From Polyangiaceae bacterium (GTDB lineage Bacteria; Myxococcota_A; Polyangia; Polyangiales; Polyangiaceae), in contig JAHBVX010000005.1 in assembly GCA_019637295.1 (NCBI GenBank), positions 248,001-312,000 on the forward strand: 64,000 nucleotides of DNA. Direction: 5' to 3'. Below, piece after piece: positions 7,504-15,805 of the stretch. Both the position numbers and the translations under genes were made by a program. The notes under the pieces were generated by a model. The model did no database searches and had not been told where the DNA came from. It saw only the letters and a program-made list of their open reading frames with translations. Numbering within the stretch: position 1 is the stretch's first letter; each line of letters begins with the position of its first letter.

Positions 7504-9444
7504 TCAGCGGTTGTCGCGGTGGCCCTCGAGCACACTGCCGTCCGCCATCAGCGCGATGACTCGGCCCAGGTCGGCGAACAGACTCACGATCGGCGCCTGC
7601 AAGCTGTCGTCTTCCCACACCGGCTCGTGCGCACCCTCGACCGGCCGCATCCAGATGCGCCGCGCGGACGCGACCCACTCCCGGCCCAGGAAGTCCAGCG
7701 CCGCCGCGGACAGGTCGAACGAACCGGCGAGCTGCTCGCTGGTCACCACGCCATCCTCCAAGCGGACGACCAGCCCGTCGCTGCCGACAGCCAGGCCCAG
7801 GCCGCGATCCTGCCGCGCCGTGACGGCTACCAGCGCGCGCGCCGGCGGCACCTCGTGCTCGGTGACGGACCAGGCCAGCGGCGCCACCTCCGCGAAGTAC
7901 GCGCCACCACCAGCGCGGCGCCCCGCCAAGAGCCAGCGATCGTCCGCCAAGCGGGCGAGCCCCGCGACGGTCTTGACGCCATCGAGCGCGAGGGGCTTGA
8001 GCCAGCGGCGCGAGGTGAGCGTGTAGAGCACCGGCGGGCCGTCGCCCCGCTCTCCAACGAAGACCGCTAGGTCGTCCACGTCTCCATCAGCGGCAACGAA
8101 CGTCTCGCGTTCGCTGGGGCCTCTGACCACGTCCTGCACGCCGCGGCTGTCGAAGGAGGCGAGAAGCGCACCGTCCCCTCCAATCAGGAACTTGCCTGCG
8201 CTGCGGCGATGCACGAAGCGAATGCCGCGAGAGCTTGGCAGCTCGCCGCCCGCGACGTCGCGCCAGTCCGCGCCGTCCCAGAACGACAGACCCTCACTCG
8301 TCGCCGCCAGGCAGCGCCCGTCGCCGTCCCAGGCCACGCTGCGCACGACCCGAGCCCCGTCCGCACGGTGCCGAAGCGTCCAACGGTAGGTGGGCACGGC
8401 GCTGTCGTCGGGCGCGACGCTGCCCACCGGGACGTCCACCGTGCGCGAGCGCGCCGCGCCACGTAGCGCCGGCACCACCACGCTGGCCAACTGGGACGCG
8501 CTGCTCGGTCGCTCCTCTGGACGGCGCGCCGTGGCGCGAGCCAGGGCTTGGTCGATCACGCGGCACGCCTCCGGGTCCGCACGCAGGGCCGGGCTGAGCA
8601 TCGGGGAGTCGAGGATGCTCTTGCGCTCGGTAGCGCGCACCGCCTGCAGCATGGCGCCCACCGACGTGCCGGGGAAGTACGCGTGGCCGGTGAGCAGGAA
8701 GTACTGATCGACCGCGAAGGTGAACACGTCGCTCCAGGGCCCGATCTGCCTGTCGTCGAGCGCGGCTTGTTCGGGCGGAGAGTAGCCGACGGTGCCCACG
8801 ACCATGCCGCCGAACGTCCCCGTGATGCCCACCGGTCGGGCCAGCCCGAAGTCGGAGATCTTGAAGATCTCCTCGTCTCCCGAGCCGCAACACAGCACGT
8901 TGTTCGGCGTCAGATCGCGGTGGATGATGCCCTCCTGGTGGATGGCCTCGATGCCTTGGGCGATGCACTCCACGGCGTGGGCCGCGCGCTGACGATCGAA
9001 GGCGTGTCCGGTCTGCTCCACGCTGTGAACCAGCCGTTCGGACAGCGTCGTCCCCTGCGCGCCGCCGTGCACGTACTCGAGCGCCAGCCACGGCAGCGCG
9101 AAGCGCTGGCCGGCCTGGGTCACCTCCACTTCCCCGGAGTCCACCAGCTGGACGACGAAGGGAGTGGGGGGCACGCGCTTGTTGAGGCGAGAGAGCGCCT
9201 CGACTTCCTTCTTCACGATCAGCGCGCCGGCGCCGGTGGTCACGAAGTGCGGCCGGAGCATCTTGAGCACGACGGGCGTCCGGCTCTGGCTCGTCGCGCG
9301 CATGCCGAAATACGCAAACCCCATCGAGCCCGTGCCGAGCAGCTGACCGAACTGGTAGCGGACGAGCGGATCGCTCGGACTGGTCAGCTCATGGCGTGCG
9401 AGGCCCGACAGCGTCTCGTCGTCGTCCGCGAGCAGGATGGTCAC
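7504..9444 (-). CDS. Ser/Thr protein kinase with C-terminal beta-propeller-like region
   Basis: A GTG start at 9444 gives 646 residues. The kinase domain fills roughly residues 30-325: Gly loop GTGSMG (37-42), ATP lysine 61 (VVLKML), catalytic HRDLTPNN (His175, Asp177), DFG (198-200) and activation/P+1 segment GTVGYSPPEQ. Thus all catalytic residues are present. The remaining 300 residues are a series of Trp/Asp-containing beta blades (for example VAWDGDGRCLAAT and LSFWDGADW) like a WD/Kelch-type propeller, giving a soluble sensor or scaffold rather than the membrane span and PASTA repeats of other Hanks kinases. It is divergent, with 53 bases between the starts, from another kinase gene. Substrates unknown. 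Confidence 0.88.
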   Translation of the reverse strand: MTILLADDDETLSGLARHELTSPSDPLVRYQFGQLLGTGSMGFAYFGMRATSQSRTPVVLKMLRPHFVTTGAGALIVKKEVEALSRLNKRVPPTPFVVQLVDSGEVEVTQAGQRFALPWLALEYVHGGAQGTTLSERLVHSVEQTGHAFDRQRAAHAVECIAQGIEAIHQEGIIHRDLTPNNVLCCGSGDEEIFKISDFGLARPVGITGTFGGMVVGTVGYSPPEQAALDDRQIGPWSDVFTFAVDQYFLLTGHAYFPGTSVGAMLQAVRATERKSILDSPMLSPALRADPEACRVIDQALARATARRPEERPSSASQLASVVVPALRGAARSRTVDVPVGSVAPDDSAVPTYRWTLRHRADGARVVRSVAWDGDGRCLAATSEGLSFWDGADWRDVAGGELPSSRGIRFVHRRSAGKFLIGGDGALLASFDSRGVQDVVRGPSERETFVAADGDVDDLAVFVGERGDGPPVLYTLTSRRWLKPLALDGVKTVAGLARLADDRWLLAGRRAGGGAYFAEVAPLAWSVTEHEVPPARALVAVTARQDRGLGLAVGSDGLVVRLEDGVVTSEQLAGSFDLSAAALDFLGREWVASARRIWMRPVEGAHEPVWEDDSLQAPIVSLFADLGRVIALMADGSVLEGHRDNR

Positions 9445-9497
9445 AGCGCTGCAGTCTAGGCGCCTCCTGCGCCCGATGGTAGCCTCGATCCCCGGTC

Positions 9498-10832
9498 GTG
9501 AATCTCGTCCCTGGCGCGCTCCTGGCGGGCAAGTACCGCATCGTGCGTCACCTCGGCGACGGCGCCATGGGCTCGGTCTGGGAGGCGCTCAACGTGCGCA
9601 CTCAGCGGCGGTTCGCCCTGAAGCTGTTGCGCAGTGAGGTGGCGACGGGTGAAGCGCGTGAGCGCATGCTGCGCGAAGCGCACGCCGCGGGCCGCCTGCA
9701 GCACAAGAACGTGATCGAGGTCTACGACGTGGGCGAGACTGCGAGCGGTGACCCCTTCCTCGTGATGGAGCTGCTGCAGGGCGAGACCCTGGAGGAGCTG
9801 GCGGCGCGCTCGGCGCCGCTGCCCATGGCGGCCACAGCGGTGGTGGGCGTGGAGGTGTGTCGCGCGCTCGCGGCGGCGCACGATGCGGGCATCATCCATC
9901 GCGATCTCAAGCCGGCCAATGTGTTCATCCATCGCGGGGACGGCGACGTGCCGATCGTGAAGGTGCTGGACTTCGGGGTCAGCAAGATCACCGGGGACGC
10001 CGCGTCGGCGACGACCACGGGCGCCGCCATCGGCTCGCCCGCCTACATGAGCCCAGAGCAAGCCAAGGGCACCGGTGGACTGACCGCCCGCGCGGATCTG
10101 TGGTCGCTCGGCGTCGTGCTGTACGAGCTCGGCACAGGGCGGCCCGCCTTCGACGGCGAGACCGCGTTCGCCGTGGTCGGTGAGGTCCTGCACGGGCCGC
10201 TACCAACCATGACCGACCCCGCCTTGGCGCCGCTCGCCACGGTGATCGCCCGCTGCCTCGTGCGCGACCCCGCCGCGCGCATCGGCTCGGCTCGCGAGCT
10301 CGGTCGCGAGCTCGAGGCGATCGCCGCCGGCGCGGGTCCGGCGCTGCTGCTCGAGCCGGCTGCCCGCCCTCCGGCCGAACCGGAGGCCCGCCCCGGGACC
10401 GAGTCGGCGGTCGCCACTCGCGCCTACGTCCGTCCCCTGTGGTCGTCCGCGGAGGCAGCGGCGAGGCGCCCGCCGCCGGCCGCGCACAGGGCGTCCCGGG
10501 TCGTCATCCTTGGCGTGGCCGCCGGAGGCGTGTTGTTCGCGATCGGGCTGCTCGCCGTGCTCCTCAGCCGCTCGGAGCCCGAGCCAAGCCCCCTCGCCGC
10601 GGAGGTGACGGTTCCGGACAGCGCCCCCGCGGCCGCCAACCCGCCGCGCGACTTCGACAAGGCTGCGGACGCCGCGGCCGCACCGACAGCCGACGCCGTG
10701 GCTGACGCAACGCCGCCCGCGCAGCCCAAGCTGCGACCCAAGCCCAAGCGTCCCGCCACGGCGCCCCAGTGCCCTCCGCATCGCCTGATCTTCAATCCGG
10801 ACGGAACTCAGCGCTGCGGGCCTGGACCCTGA
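9498..10832 (+). CDS. Membrane-anchored Ser/Thr protein kinase
   Basis: Begins with GTG at 9498; 444 residues. Kinase domain about residues 13-275: Gly loop GDGAMG (20-25), ATP lysine 42, catalytic HRDLKPAN (His134, Asp136), DFG (158-160) and GSPAYMSPEQA in the P+1 region. It is therefore predicted to be active. A single membrane span (about residues 335-357) is followed by an Ala/Pro-rich periplasmic tail of roughly 85 residues that ends in a short Cys pair (QCPPHRLIFNPDG to RCGPGP). This is the typical Hanks-kinase layout of myxobacteria. The tail is too short and simple to call a ligand domain. It is transcribed divergently from the propeller kinase. Confidence 0.9.
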   Translation: MNLVPGALLAGKYRIVRHLGDGAMGSVWEALNVRTQRRFALKLLRSEVATGEARERMLREAHAAGRLQHKNVIEVYDVGETASGDPFLVMELLQGETLEELAARSAPLPMAATAVVGVEVCRALAAAHDAGIIHRDLKPANVFIHRGDGDVPIVKVLDFGVSKITGDAASATTTGAAIGSPAYMSPEQAKGTGGLTARADLWSLGVVLYELGTGRPAFDGETAFAVVGEVLHGPLPTMTDPALAPLATVIARCLVRDPAARIGSARELGRELEAIAAGAGPALLLEPAARPPAEPEARPGTESAVATRAYVRPLWSSAEAAARRPPPAAHRASRVVILGVAAGGVLFAIGLLAVLLSRSEPEPSPLAAEVTVPDSAPAAANPPRDFDKAADAAAAPTADAVADATPPAQPKLRPKPKRPATAPQCPPHRLIFNPDGTQRCGPGP

Positions 10833-10913
10833 AACGCCGGCGCGCGGCGCGGCGCGGCGCCCGCCCTTGTCGCCACCGCGGGGTCTGACTAGAGCCACTC
10901 TCGTCCGGTCGTC

Positions 10914-11768
10914 ATGGGTCGTCCCCTCACCTTCAAGAGCCGCGTTCGGCTCGCGCCGTCTGCGCTCGATCCCGAGCACCAGACCCGGCGACGCTCTCGC
11001 GCGAGCGCGGCCGGCGCAGCGGCGGCGTACGCGGCGTTGCTGGCCGCCTGCTGGGCGCTGGGCAGTGGGCGGATCCCGGTCGCCGCGTGGCTCGACGATG
11101 CGCTGAGCGTGCCATCGGTCGCTGCGGCGCCGCGCCCCGTGGCTCGACTCGCTCCGGTCGTTCCCGCGCCGGACCGACCACCAATCCCCACTCGGTCCAT
11201 CACCGCTGAGCCGAGCTTCCCACAGGCGGCAGCCCCCGCGGTTGCCCACGGCTCTCCGTTCACCGAGGAGGAGCTCGACGCCGTTGAGCCGCCCGCGTCC
11301 CTCGAGGAGGCCCCGCCCACGCCGGCGCCGGAGCGCGCCTCGGCTGCGGCGCTCGCGGCGCCCTCCGTCCCGGACGCCGTCCCCCCGCCCGCGCCGACAG
11401 CCGCGCCGCCCTCCGCGGCCGCGAGCGCCGCCTCGGCCAGCGACGGCCTCAGCTGCGAGGCAGCCCGCGAGCGCCACAGCGAGGAGATCGTCGTCGGCAG
11501 CTCGAGCCGGCCGCCGGATCTCCCCCGGGAGGCGTTTCAGAGCGTGCTCGGCTCCGGTCACTACCTGAGCGGCTGCGGCGTCCCGTCCACCACGGCCGTC
11601 GACATCTGCGCGGCGATCCGCGACGGACGAGCGATCGGCGTCACGGTGACGACCCGCCCGGGGGACGAGGCGATGTCGCGCTGCATCTCGCGAGCGGTCC
11701 GGAAGCTGTCCTTCCCGCAGAGCCCCCACCTCGACGTCACGCGCACTCGCTTCGCGGCGTCGCGCTGA
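10914..11768 (+). CDS. Single-span protein with AgmX/PglI- or TonB-like C-terminal domain
   Basis: 284 residues: an Arg-rich cytoplasmic N-terminus, one membrane span (about residues 32-48, SAAGAAAAYAALLAACWALG), a long Pro/Ala linker, then a compact C-terminal domain of about 100 residues. That domain holds three cysteines and ends with the pattern GVTVTTRPGDEAMSRCISRAVRKLSFP, which resembles the AgmX/PglI C-terminal domain of myxobacterial motility and energy-transducing proteins (normally ...C...AV..W.FP). It follows the membrane kinase gene by 81 bases on the same strand. Its TGA stop abuts the stop of the convergent hydrolase gene with no spacer, the two forming TGATCA. The TonB-like role is inference. 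Confidence 0.65.
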   Translation: MGRPLTFKSRVRLAPSALDPEHQTRRRSRASAAGAAAAYAALLAACWALGSGRIPVAAWLDDALSVPSVAAAPRPVARLAPVVPAPDRPPIPTRSITAEPSFPQAAAPAVAHGSPFTEEELDAVEPPASLEEAPPTPAPERASAAALAAPSVPDAVPPPAPTAAPPSAAASAASASDGLSCEAARERHSEEIVVGSSSRPPDLPREAFQSVLGSGHYLSGCGVPSTTAVDICAAIRDGRAIGVTVTTRPGDEAMSRCISRAVRKLSFPQSPHLDVTRTRFAASR

Positions 11769-14099
11769 TCACGGTTCGGGTGTGTTCACGTACGCGACGT
11801 GGGGGCGGCACTGCTGCGCCCGAAGCGACGGACACGGTGGCAGCGGCGTGGTCACGGCCACGTCCGGCACGACGGACAACGCGAGGCTGGACGGCCGCGC
11901 GAGGTCGTGAGCCACGGAGTGGCGCGCGACCGTCGAGAACTTCTTCAGATCGAAGAACCACTCGGCCCGGCTGTCTCCCGGCGTGTCGATCGCGATACGA
12001 ATGCGTGAACCCGCTCGAAAGACGTGGCTCGCCGCCGTGAGCCCGACGCGCACGGCCACCCAGTCGCCAGGCACCAGCAGCGCCTCGTCCTCCAGGGTCT
12101 GGGTGTGCTCGGGCCACAGCTCCGTCGAGCTCGCCGCCAGCTTGCGCCGGCTGGCCCGGAGCCATCCGCTCTGCACGAAGACCTCTTGGCCGTCTGGGCG
12201 CACCTCGGACAGGTTCACCTCGAGATCCGCGTCGTCGACGTTGGAGCGCAGGAACAGATCGACGCTGCCCGAGCCCACCATCACCAGATCCTGCGGGAGC
12301 GGCGCGCCCTCGAACACCACCGCCTTGCCGGCCGCCGGTTGAGCCCACGCGTAGTTCGGCAATGGATCCCAAATCTGCCCGCCCGGCGCGAGGATGCCGC
12401 GCTGCCCGGCCTCTGGGTCCAGCTCGAACACGCTCGCCGCGGTGGCGACGGCTGGCGGCTCGTCGGCCAGGCTCCCATCCGGTTGAAAGTAGAAGCGCCG
12501 CGCGCTGGCCGACGGCGGCGGCCAACTCGCCCAGCTCTTCTCGAAGGTGCCCGCAGGCGCGCCGGCCTCGTCGCCCGCGCCATTCTCGAAGATGACTCGC
12601 AGGCTGGGCTCCGCCTCGAACAACGCTTTGGCGGCCTCGTAGCTGGGCACGTCCGCAAAGCGATCTTCCGGGAACGACAGCTCCGTCTTGAACACCTCCT
12701 TGAACAGCAGCGGTGCCAGGGTGGTGAGTGTCGCCTCCATGCTGGGCTTGGCGCGCTTGACGTAGATGTCGAGGAACGCCTTCCACTCGGCGAGCACCTG
12801 CGGCGCGAAGCCATCCGGGTGAACGCCGTTGTACACGGTGAAGCGCTTGACCGGCGCGTTGTCGAAGCGGCTCAGCAGGTTGAAGCAGTACGGTCCCGTC
12901 TGCTCGTCCTGCCAGGAGCAAGCCAAGAACACCGGCACCTCGATGTCACTGGCGAACAGTGAGGGATTGACGGGATCGGCGACCTCGGCGGAGTAGTACG
13001 GGTTGTCCCGCGCCTTCTGGATGACGTCCACGCGCTGGTCGTGCAAGAGCTGATTCTCTTCACAGATGGTGTCACCGGCGTCGACGCGAGCTTGCTCCCA
13101 GCCCTGGGCGTAAGGCGCGGCCTTGGACAGCACGTTGGTGACCCACTGGATCGCGAAGCCATCATTCAGGATCCCACCCGGCACCAGGGTGGTGTGTGCG
13201 CTGCCGATCACGGACAGCGGCGTGATCGCGGCCAAGCTGGGCGGCTGCATCTTGGCGACGAACAGCTGCGAGATGCCCGGGTACGACAGCCCCGTCATGC
13301 CCACGTGGTTGTGCAGCACCCAGTCTTGCGCAGCGACGATCTCGATCACGTCGTAGCCATCGAGCAACTGCAGCGGCTCGAAGAAGTCGTAGGCGCCGCC
13401 CGAGCAGCCGGTGCCGCGCATGTTCACCCCCACGGTCGCGTAGCCCATGAGCGCGCCGATGAGCGCGCTGGCGTCATCCGGCGCGTCGCAAAGCACCGGC
13501 AGCGCGCCGCAGAACGCCTCGTAGTCCCCGAGCTTGGCTCCCGGCTTGGCTGGGCTGTAGCCCGAGTAGTTGACGATCGTCGGGTACGGGCCCTGCTCCG
13601 GAGGTCCGGGCAACGTGATGTAGGCGGCCAGCGTCGTGCCGTCGCGCATCGTCAAGTAGTTGACGCCGGCGGTCAGCTGCTGCTGAGCGTAAAAGCTCTG
13701 ATCGGGCTTGCTGGTCCCGAAGCCCAGGATCGTGACCGGCGCGGTCACGTTACTTGGATCGCTCTGCTCGCGCACGGCGTATCCGCCCCCTGGCGTTATC
13801 CCGCGCAGCACGAGGCTGCCGAGCGGGTCGGCCTTGCCGGACGCGACGACCTGTCCCGAGTCGTCGGCGACCTCGATGATGGTCCCGGGCACGGCGTGGG
13901 TCACGTACACCTGCTCGACCGTTCCGCGCACGGAGAAGCTCGCCTGCGAAGGCGCGCCCCCCGTACCGCCCGCGCCGCCCGCTGCGCGGCCGAAGTCTTC
14001 GTCCTGACCGCAGCCGAAGGTGGTGAATACCGCCGCGAGCGCCAGTAGTCGGATCGGGACGTCGTAGCGAGCGTGAGCGAGGAGGCGACGAGCAGGCAT
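11769..14099 (-). CDS. CocE/NonD-type serine hydrolase, lipoprotein
   Basis: 776 residues from ATG 14099 (a TTG 39 bases upstream is less likely). A signal peptide ends at lipobox Cys30 (TTFGC), then a Gly-rich linker and an N-terminal beta domain (residues ~45-130). The central alpha/beta-hydrolase of the X-Pro dipeptidyl-peptidase S15/CocE family has its catalytic triad in the expected order: Ser272 (GLSYPGIS), Asp398 (WQDEQTGPY) and His427 (GVHPDGF). The C-terminal jelly-roll typical of the family is visible (LEVNLSEVRPDGQEV, RIRIAIDTPGDSRAEW). It should hydrolyse esters, amides or proline peptides at the cell surface; the actual substrate cannot be told. Some 46 bases separate it from the redoxin-like gene upstream. 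Confidence 0.85.
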   Translation of the reverse strand: MPARRLLAHARYDVPIRLLALAAVFTTFGCGQDEDFGRAAGGAGGTGGAPSQASFSVRGTVEQVYVTHAVPGTIIEVADDSGQVVASGKADPLGSLVLRGITPGGGYAVREQSDPSNVTAPVTILGFGTSKPDQSFYAQQQLTAGVNYLTMRDGTTLAAYITLPGPPEQGPYPTIVNYSGYSPAKPGAKLGDYEAFCGALPVLCDAPDDASALIGALMGYATVGVNMRGTGCSGGAYDFFEPLQLLDGYDVIEIVAAQDWVLHNHVGMTGLSYPGISQLFVAKMQPPSLAAITPLSVIGSAHTTLVPGGILNDGFAIQWVTNVLSKAAPYAQGWEQARVDAGDTICEENQLLHDQRVDVIQKARDNPYYSAEVADPVNPSLFASDIEVPVFLACSWQDEQTGPYCFNLLSRFDNAPVKRFTVYNGVHPDGFAPQVLAEWKAFLDIYVKRAKPSMEATLTTLAPLLFKEVFKTELSFPEDRFADVPSYEAAKALFEAEPSLRVIFENGAGDEAGAPAGTFEKSWASWPPPSASARRFYFQPDGSLADEPPAVATAASVFELDPEAGQRGILAPGGQIWDPLPNYAWAQPAAGKAVVFEGAPLPQDLVMVGSGSVDLFLRSNVDDADLEVNLSEVRPDGQEVFVQSGWLRASRRKLAASSTELWPEHTQTLEDEALLVPGDWVAVRVGLTAASHVFRAGSRIRIAIDTPGDSRAEWFFDLKKFSTVARHSVAHDLARPSSLALSVVPDVAVTTPLPPCPSLRAQQCRPHVAYVNTPEP

Positions 14100-14145
14100 C
14101 AGGGACGACACTGTGCAGGCGGACGGCCCGGCTCGCAAGCCGGAT

Positions 14146-14865
14146 TCACGGCCCCAGCAGCGTCATCAGCTCGTCGAGCCCTGCGTCGGCGCTCGACGGC
14201 TGGCTGCCGTCGTAGCTGCCGAAGCCCTTCCACACGATCTTCATCGTCTGCAGGTCCACCACGTACGTCCACTCCCGGCTCACCAGCGCGGCGAGGGTCT
14301 GGTCGTCTTTGGGCTTGACCACCGAGATGTGCAGATCCTCGCTCTTGATCCAGGCCACGAGATCGCCGCTGTACAGCACGTCGACGACGACCCCACCCGC
14401 CTCGACCGCTTGCTTTCCCTTCGCACCGAAGACCTCGGCTGCCTTCTTACAGCCGGGTCAAGCGCTCAGGCTGACGTGAATCAGCCCGTACTTCTTTCCG
14501 CTCTTGCGCATGCCGTCGGTGCCGTAGTCGACGTAGGGTTTGGTGTCGCTCGGCGCGTCCGCCGTCTCGTTCACGTACCCCTCCCAGGCGAGGTTCGCGA
14601 TGGTGTCGCCCACGGCGTTGCCGTAGGGGCCCGCTGGGTAGTCGGCGCTGACGCCGCCGCTGCCGAGCCCGCCGCTGCCCGCGCCCGACGAACCACCGGA
14701 GGAGAGCCCGCCGCTGCCGCCCGCTGCGAGCCCGCCGCTGCCGCCCGACGCGAGGCCACCGCTGCCGGCGCTGCCTCCCGCGTCGTCCGAGCCGCAGGCG
14801 AGTAGAGCGAGGGACAGACTCGCGCCGAGCACGACGGCGATGGCAGACAGAGCGAGGGATCTCAT
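14146..14865 (-). CDS. Redoxin-like lipoprotein, probable selenoprotein (UGA = Sec136)
   Basis: Reading from ATG 14865 gives a lipobox (LALLAC), a (G/S/A)n linker and a redoxin-type N-terminal region (YPAGPYGNAVGDTIANLAWEGY) that stops at a TGA at 14458-14460 right after a beta-strand (KKYGLIHVSLSA). The same frame continues without any other stop for 103 more codons: PGCKKAAEVFG, then strands and helices of a thioredoxin fold, ending at a TGA at 14146. The UGA falls exactly where the first redox cysteine of C-x-x-C belongs, giving U-P-G-C. A SECIS-like hairpin follows (14423-14442). The lipobox and fold suggest a periplasmic peroxidase, reductase or thiol oxidoreductase. It overlaps the gene upstream by ATGA. 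No selA/B/C/D gene is in this window, so decoding is inferred. Confidence 0.82.
14423..14442 (-). promoter_or_regulatory. Bacterial SECIS-like hairpin just after the in-frame UGA
   Basis: On the coding strand, 15 bases after the UGA, GCA-(bulged G)-CCGA pairs with UCGG-UGC around a five-base loop GGUCU, giving seven base pairs. The loop is identical to that of the E. coli fdhF SECIS. Its first G is 24 bases from the UGA, inside the 16-37 base distance described for bacterial SECIS elements. SelB would bind it to recruit Sec-tRNA. The pairing was found by eye. Confidence 0.75.
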
Positions 14866-15761
14866 GGTGCGACGCGAACCCCGACCCACGTAAGGTACTC
14901 GATCCCTTCGCCCGGATCCATCTCGATCCGAGCGCCGTCGGCGCTCACGGCGCCGGTCGCGACCACGTCGAAGGTGGCGGGCTCGACCCAGTCCGGGAAC
15001 AAGTAGCTGCCGAGGGCGAGCCACTGCACCTTCGTACCTGCAGCGAGCTCGGAGCTCACGATGCTCAAGCGAACCTTGGCCGGCGCGCCGCCCTCGTCCT
15101 GGAACGCCGCTTCGAACGGGGCGAAGGCCACCAACAGCTCGAGGCCCAGGGCCGTGTCAGCGAACGCGCCCTGCGCAGACATGGGCACCCGCAGCGCCCG
15201 AAACTGCTTCCCGGGTTCGCCCAAAGTGATGTCCTCGACGTCGATCTTCACGAACACGCCTTCGGGCACCTCGAGGGTGACGCCCGAGCTCACGACGGTT
15301 TGCGCGGGCGTACCGAGCTTGTCACTCTTCACGACCAGCGCCGGGCCCGCGGCTGGCAGCTCCAGCAGAAGCAGCTCGCCCACGTCCACCGCACCCTCGG
15401 CGTCGAGCGGGAGGCGCCGATAGAAATTGGTGTGCGCGGGTCGGCCGTGAACGAACACCGAGTACAGCGCCGGCCTGAGCCGTACGCCGACCGGGACGTC
15501 GAAGGCCCCGGCGTCGCTCGTCTCGCCATAGAAGCACACCGGCCCGCACACGCTGACCAGCGCGGCCGCCGCCGGGCTGCCGTCCCCGAGCGCCGCCGTG
15601 CCGCTCACCGCCGCGATGCAGCGCGCGTCGGGCGATAAATCGCCCTCGCTGCAAGGCGCGCTGCCGGCGCTGCCGCCGGCGCCGCCGCCAGGCGCTGGCT
15701 CTCCGGCGCCGCACGCGAGCGTCACGAGCCAGCTGGCGACGAGCCAACGCGAGCGCCTCAT
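14862..15761 (-). CDS. Lipoprotein upstream of, and coupled to, the selenoprotein gene
   Basis: 299 residues with a signal ending in lipobox VTLAC (Cys17). A Gly-rich linker is followed by a CPC-less but Cys-containing beta-sandwich: residues 45-115 look like a carboxypeptidase-regulatory/SdrD-type fold (VSGTAALGDGSPAAAALVSVCGPVCFYGETSDAGAFDVPVG), with the pattern GxVFVHGRPAH following. The C-terminal half is also all-beta. No enzymatic motif. Its stop overlaps the ATG of the redoxin-like gene by four bases, so the two are probably made together and may act at the same site in the periplasm or outer membrane. Confidence 0.7.
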   Translation of the reverse strand: MRRSRWLVASWLVTLACGAGEPAPGGGAGGSAGSAPCSEGDLSPDARCIAAVSGTAALGDGSPAAAALVSVCGPVCFYGETSDAGAFDVPVGVRLRPALYSVFVHGRPAHTNFYRRLPLDAEGAVDVGELLLLELPAAGPALVVKSDKLGTPAQTVVSSGVTLEVPEGVFVKIDVEDITLGEPGKQFRALRVPMSAQGAFADTALGLELLVAFAPFEAAFQDEGGAPAKVRLSIVSSELAAGTKVQWLALGSYLFPDWVEPATFDVVATGAVSADGARIEMDPGEGIEYLTWVGVRVAP

Positions 15762-15805
15762 TGGCGGCTAGCTTAGCGGCGCTGGGATGATTGACCAGCC
15801 CCCGC

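Noticed and set aside
11766-11771. TGATCA shared by two convergent stop codons as a regulatory site
   Set aside because: It is explained by two abutting genes; no flanking hairpin is seen.
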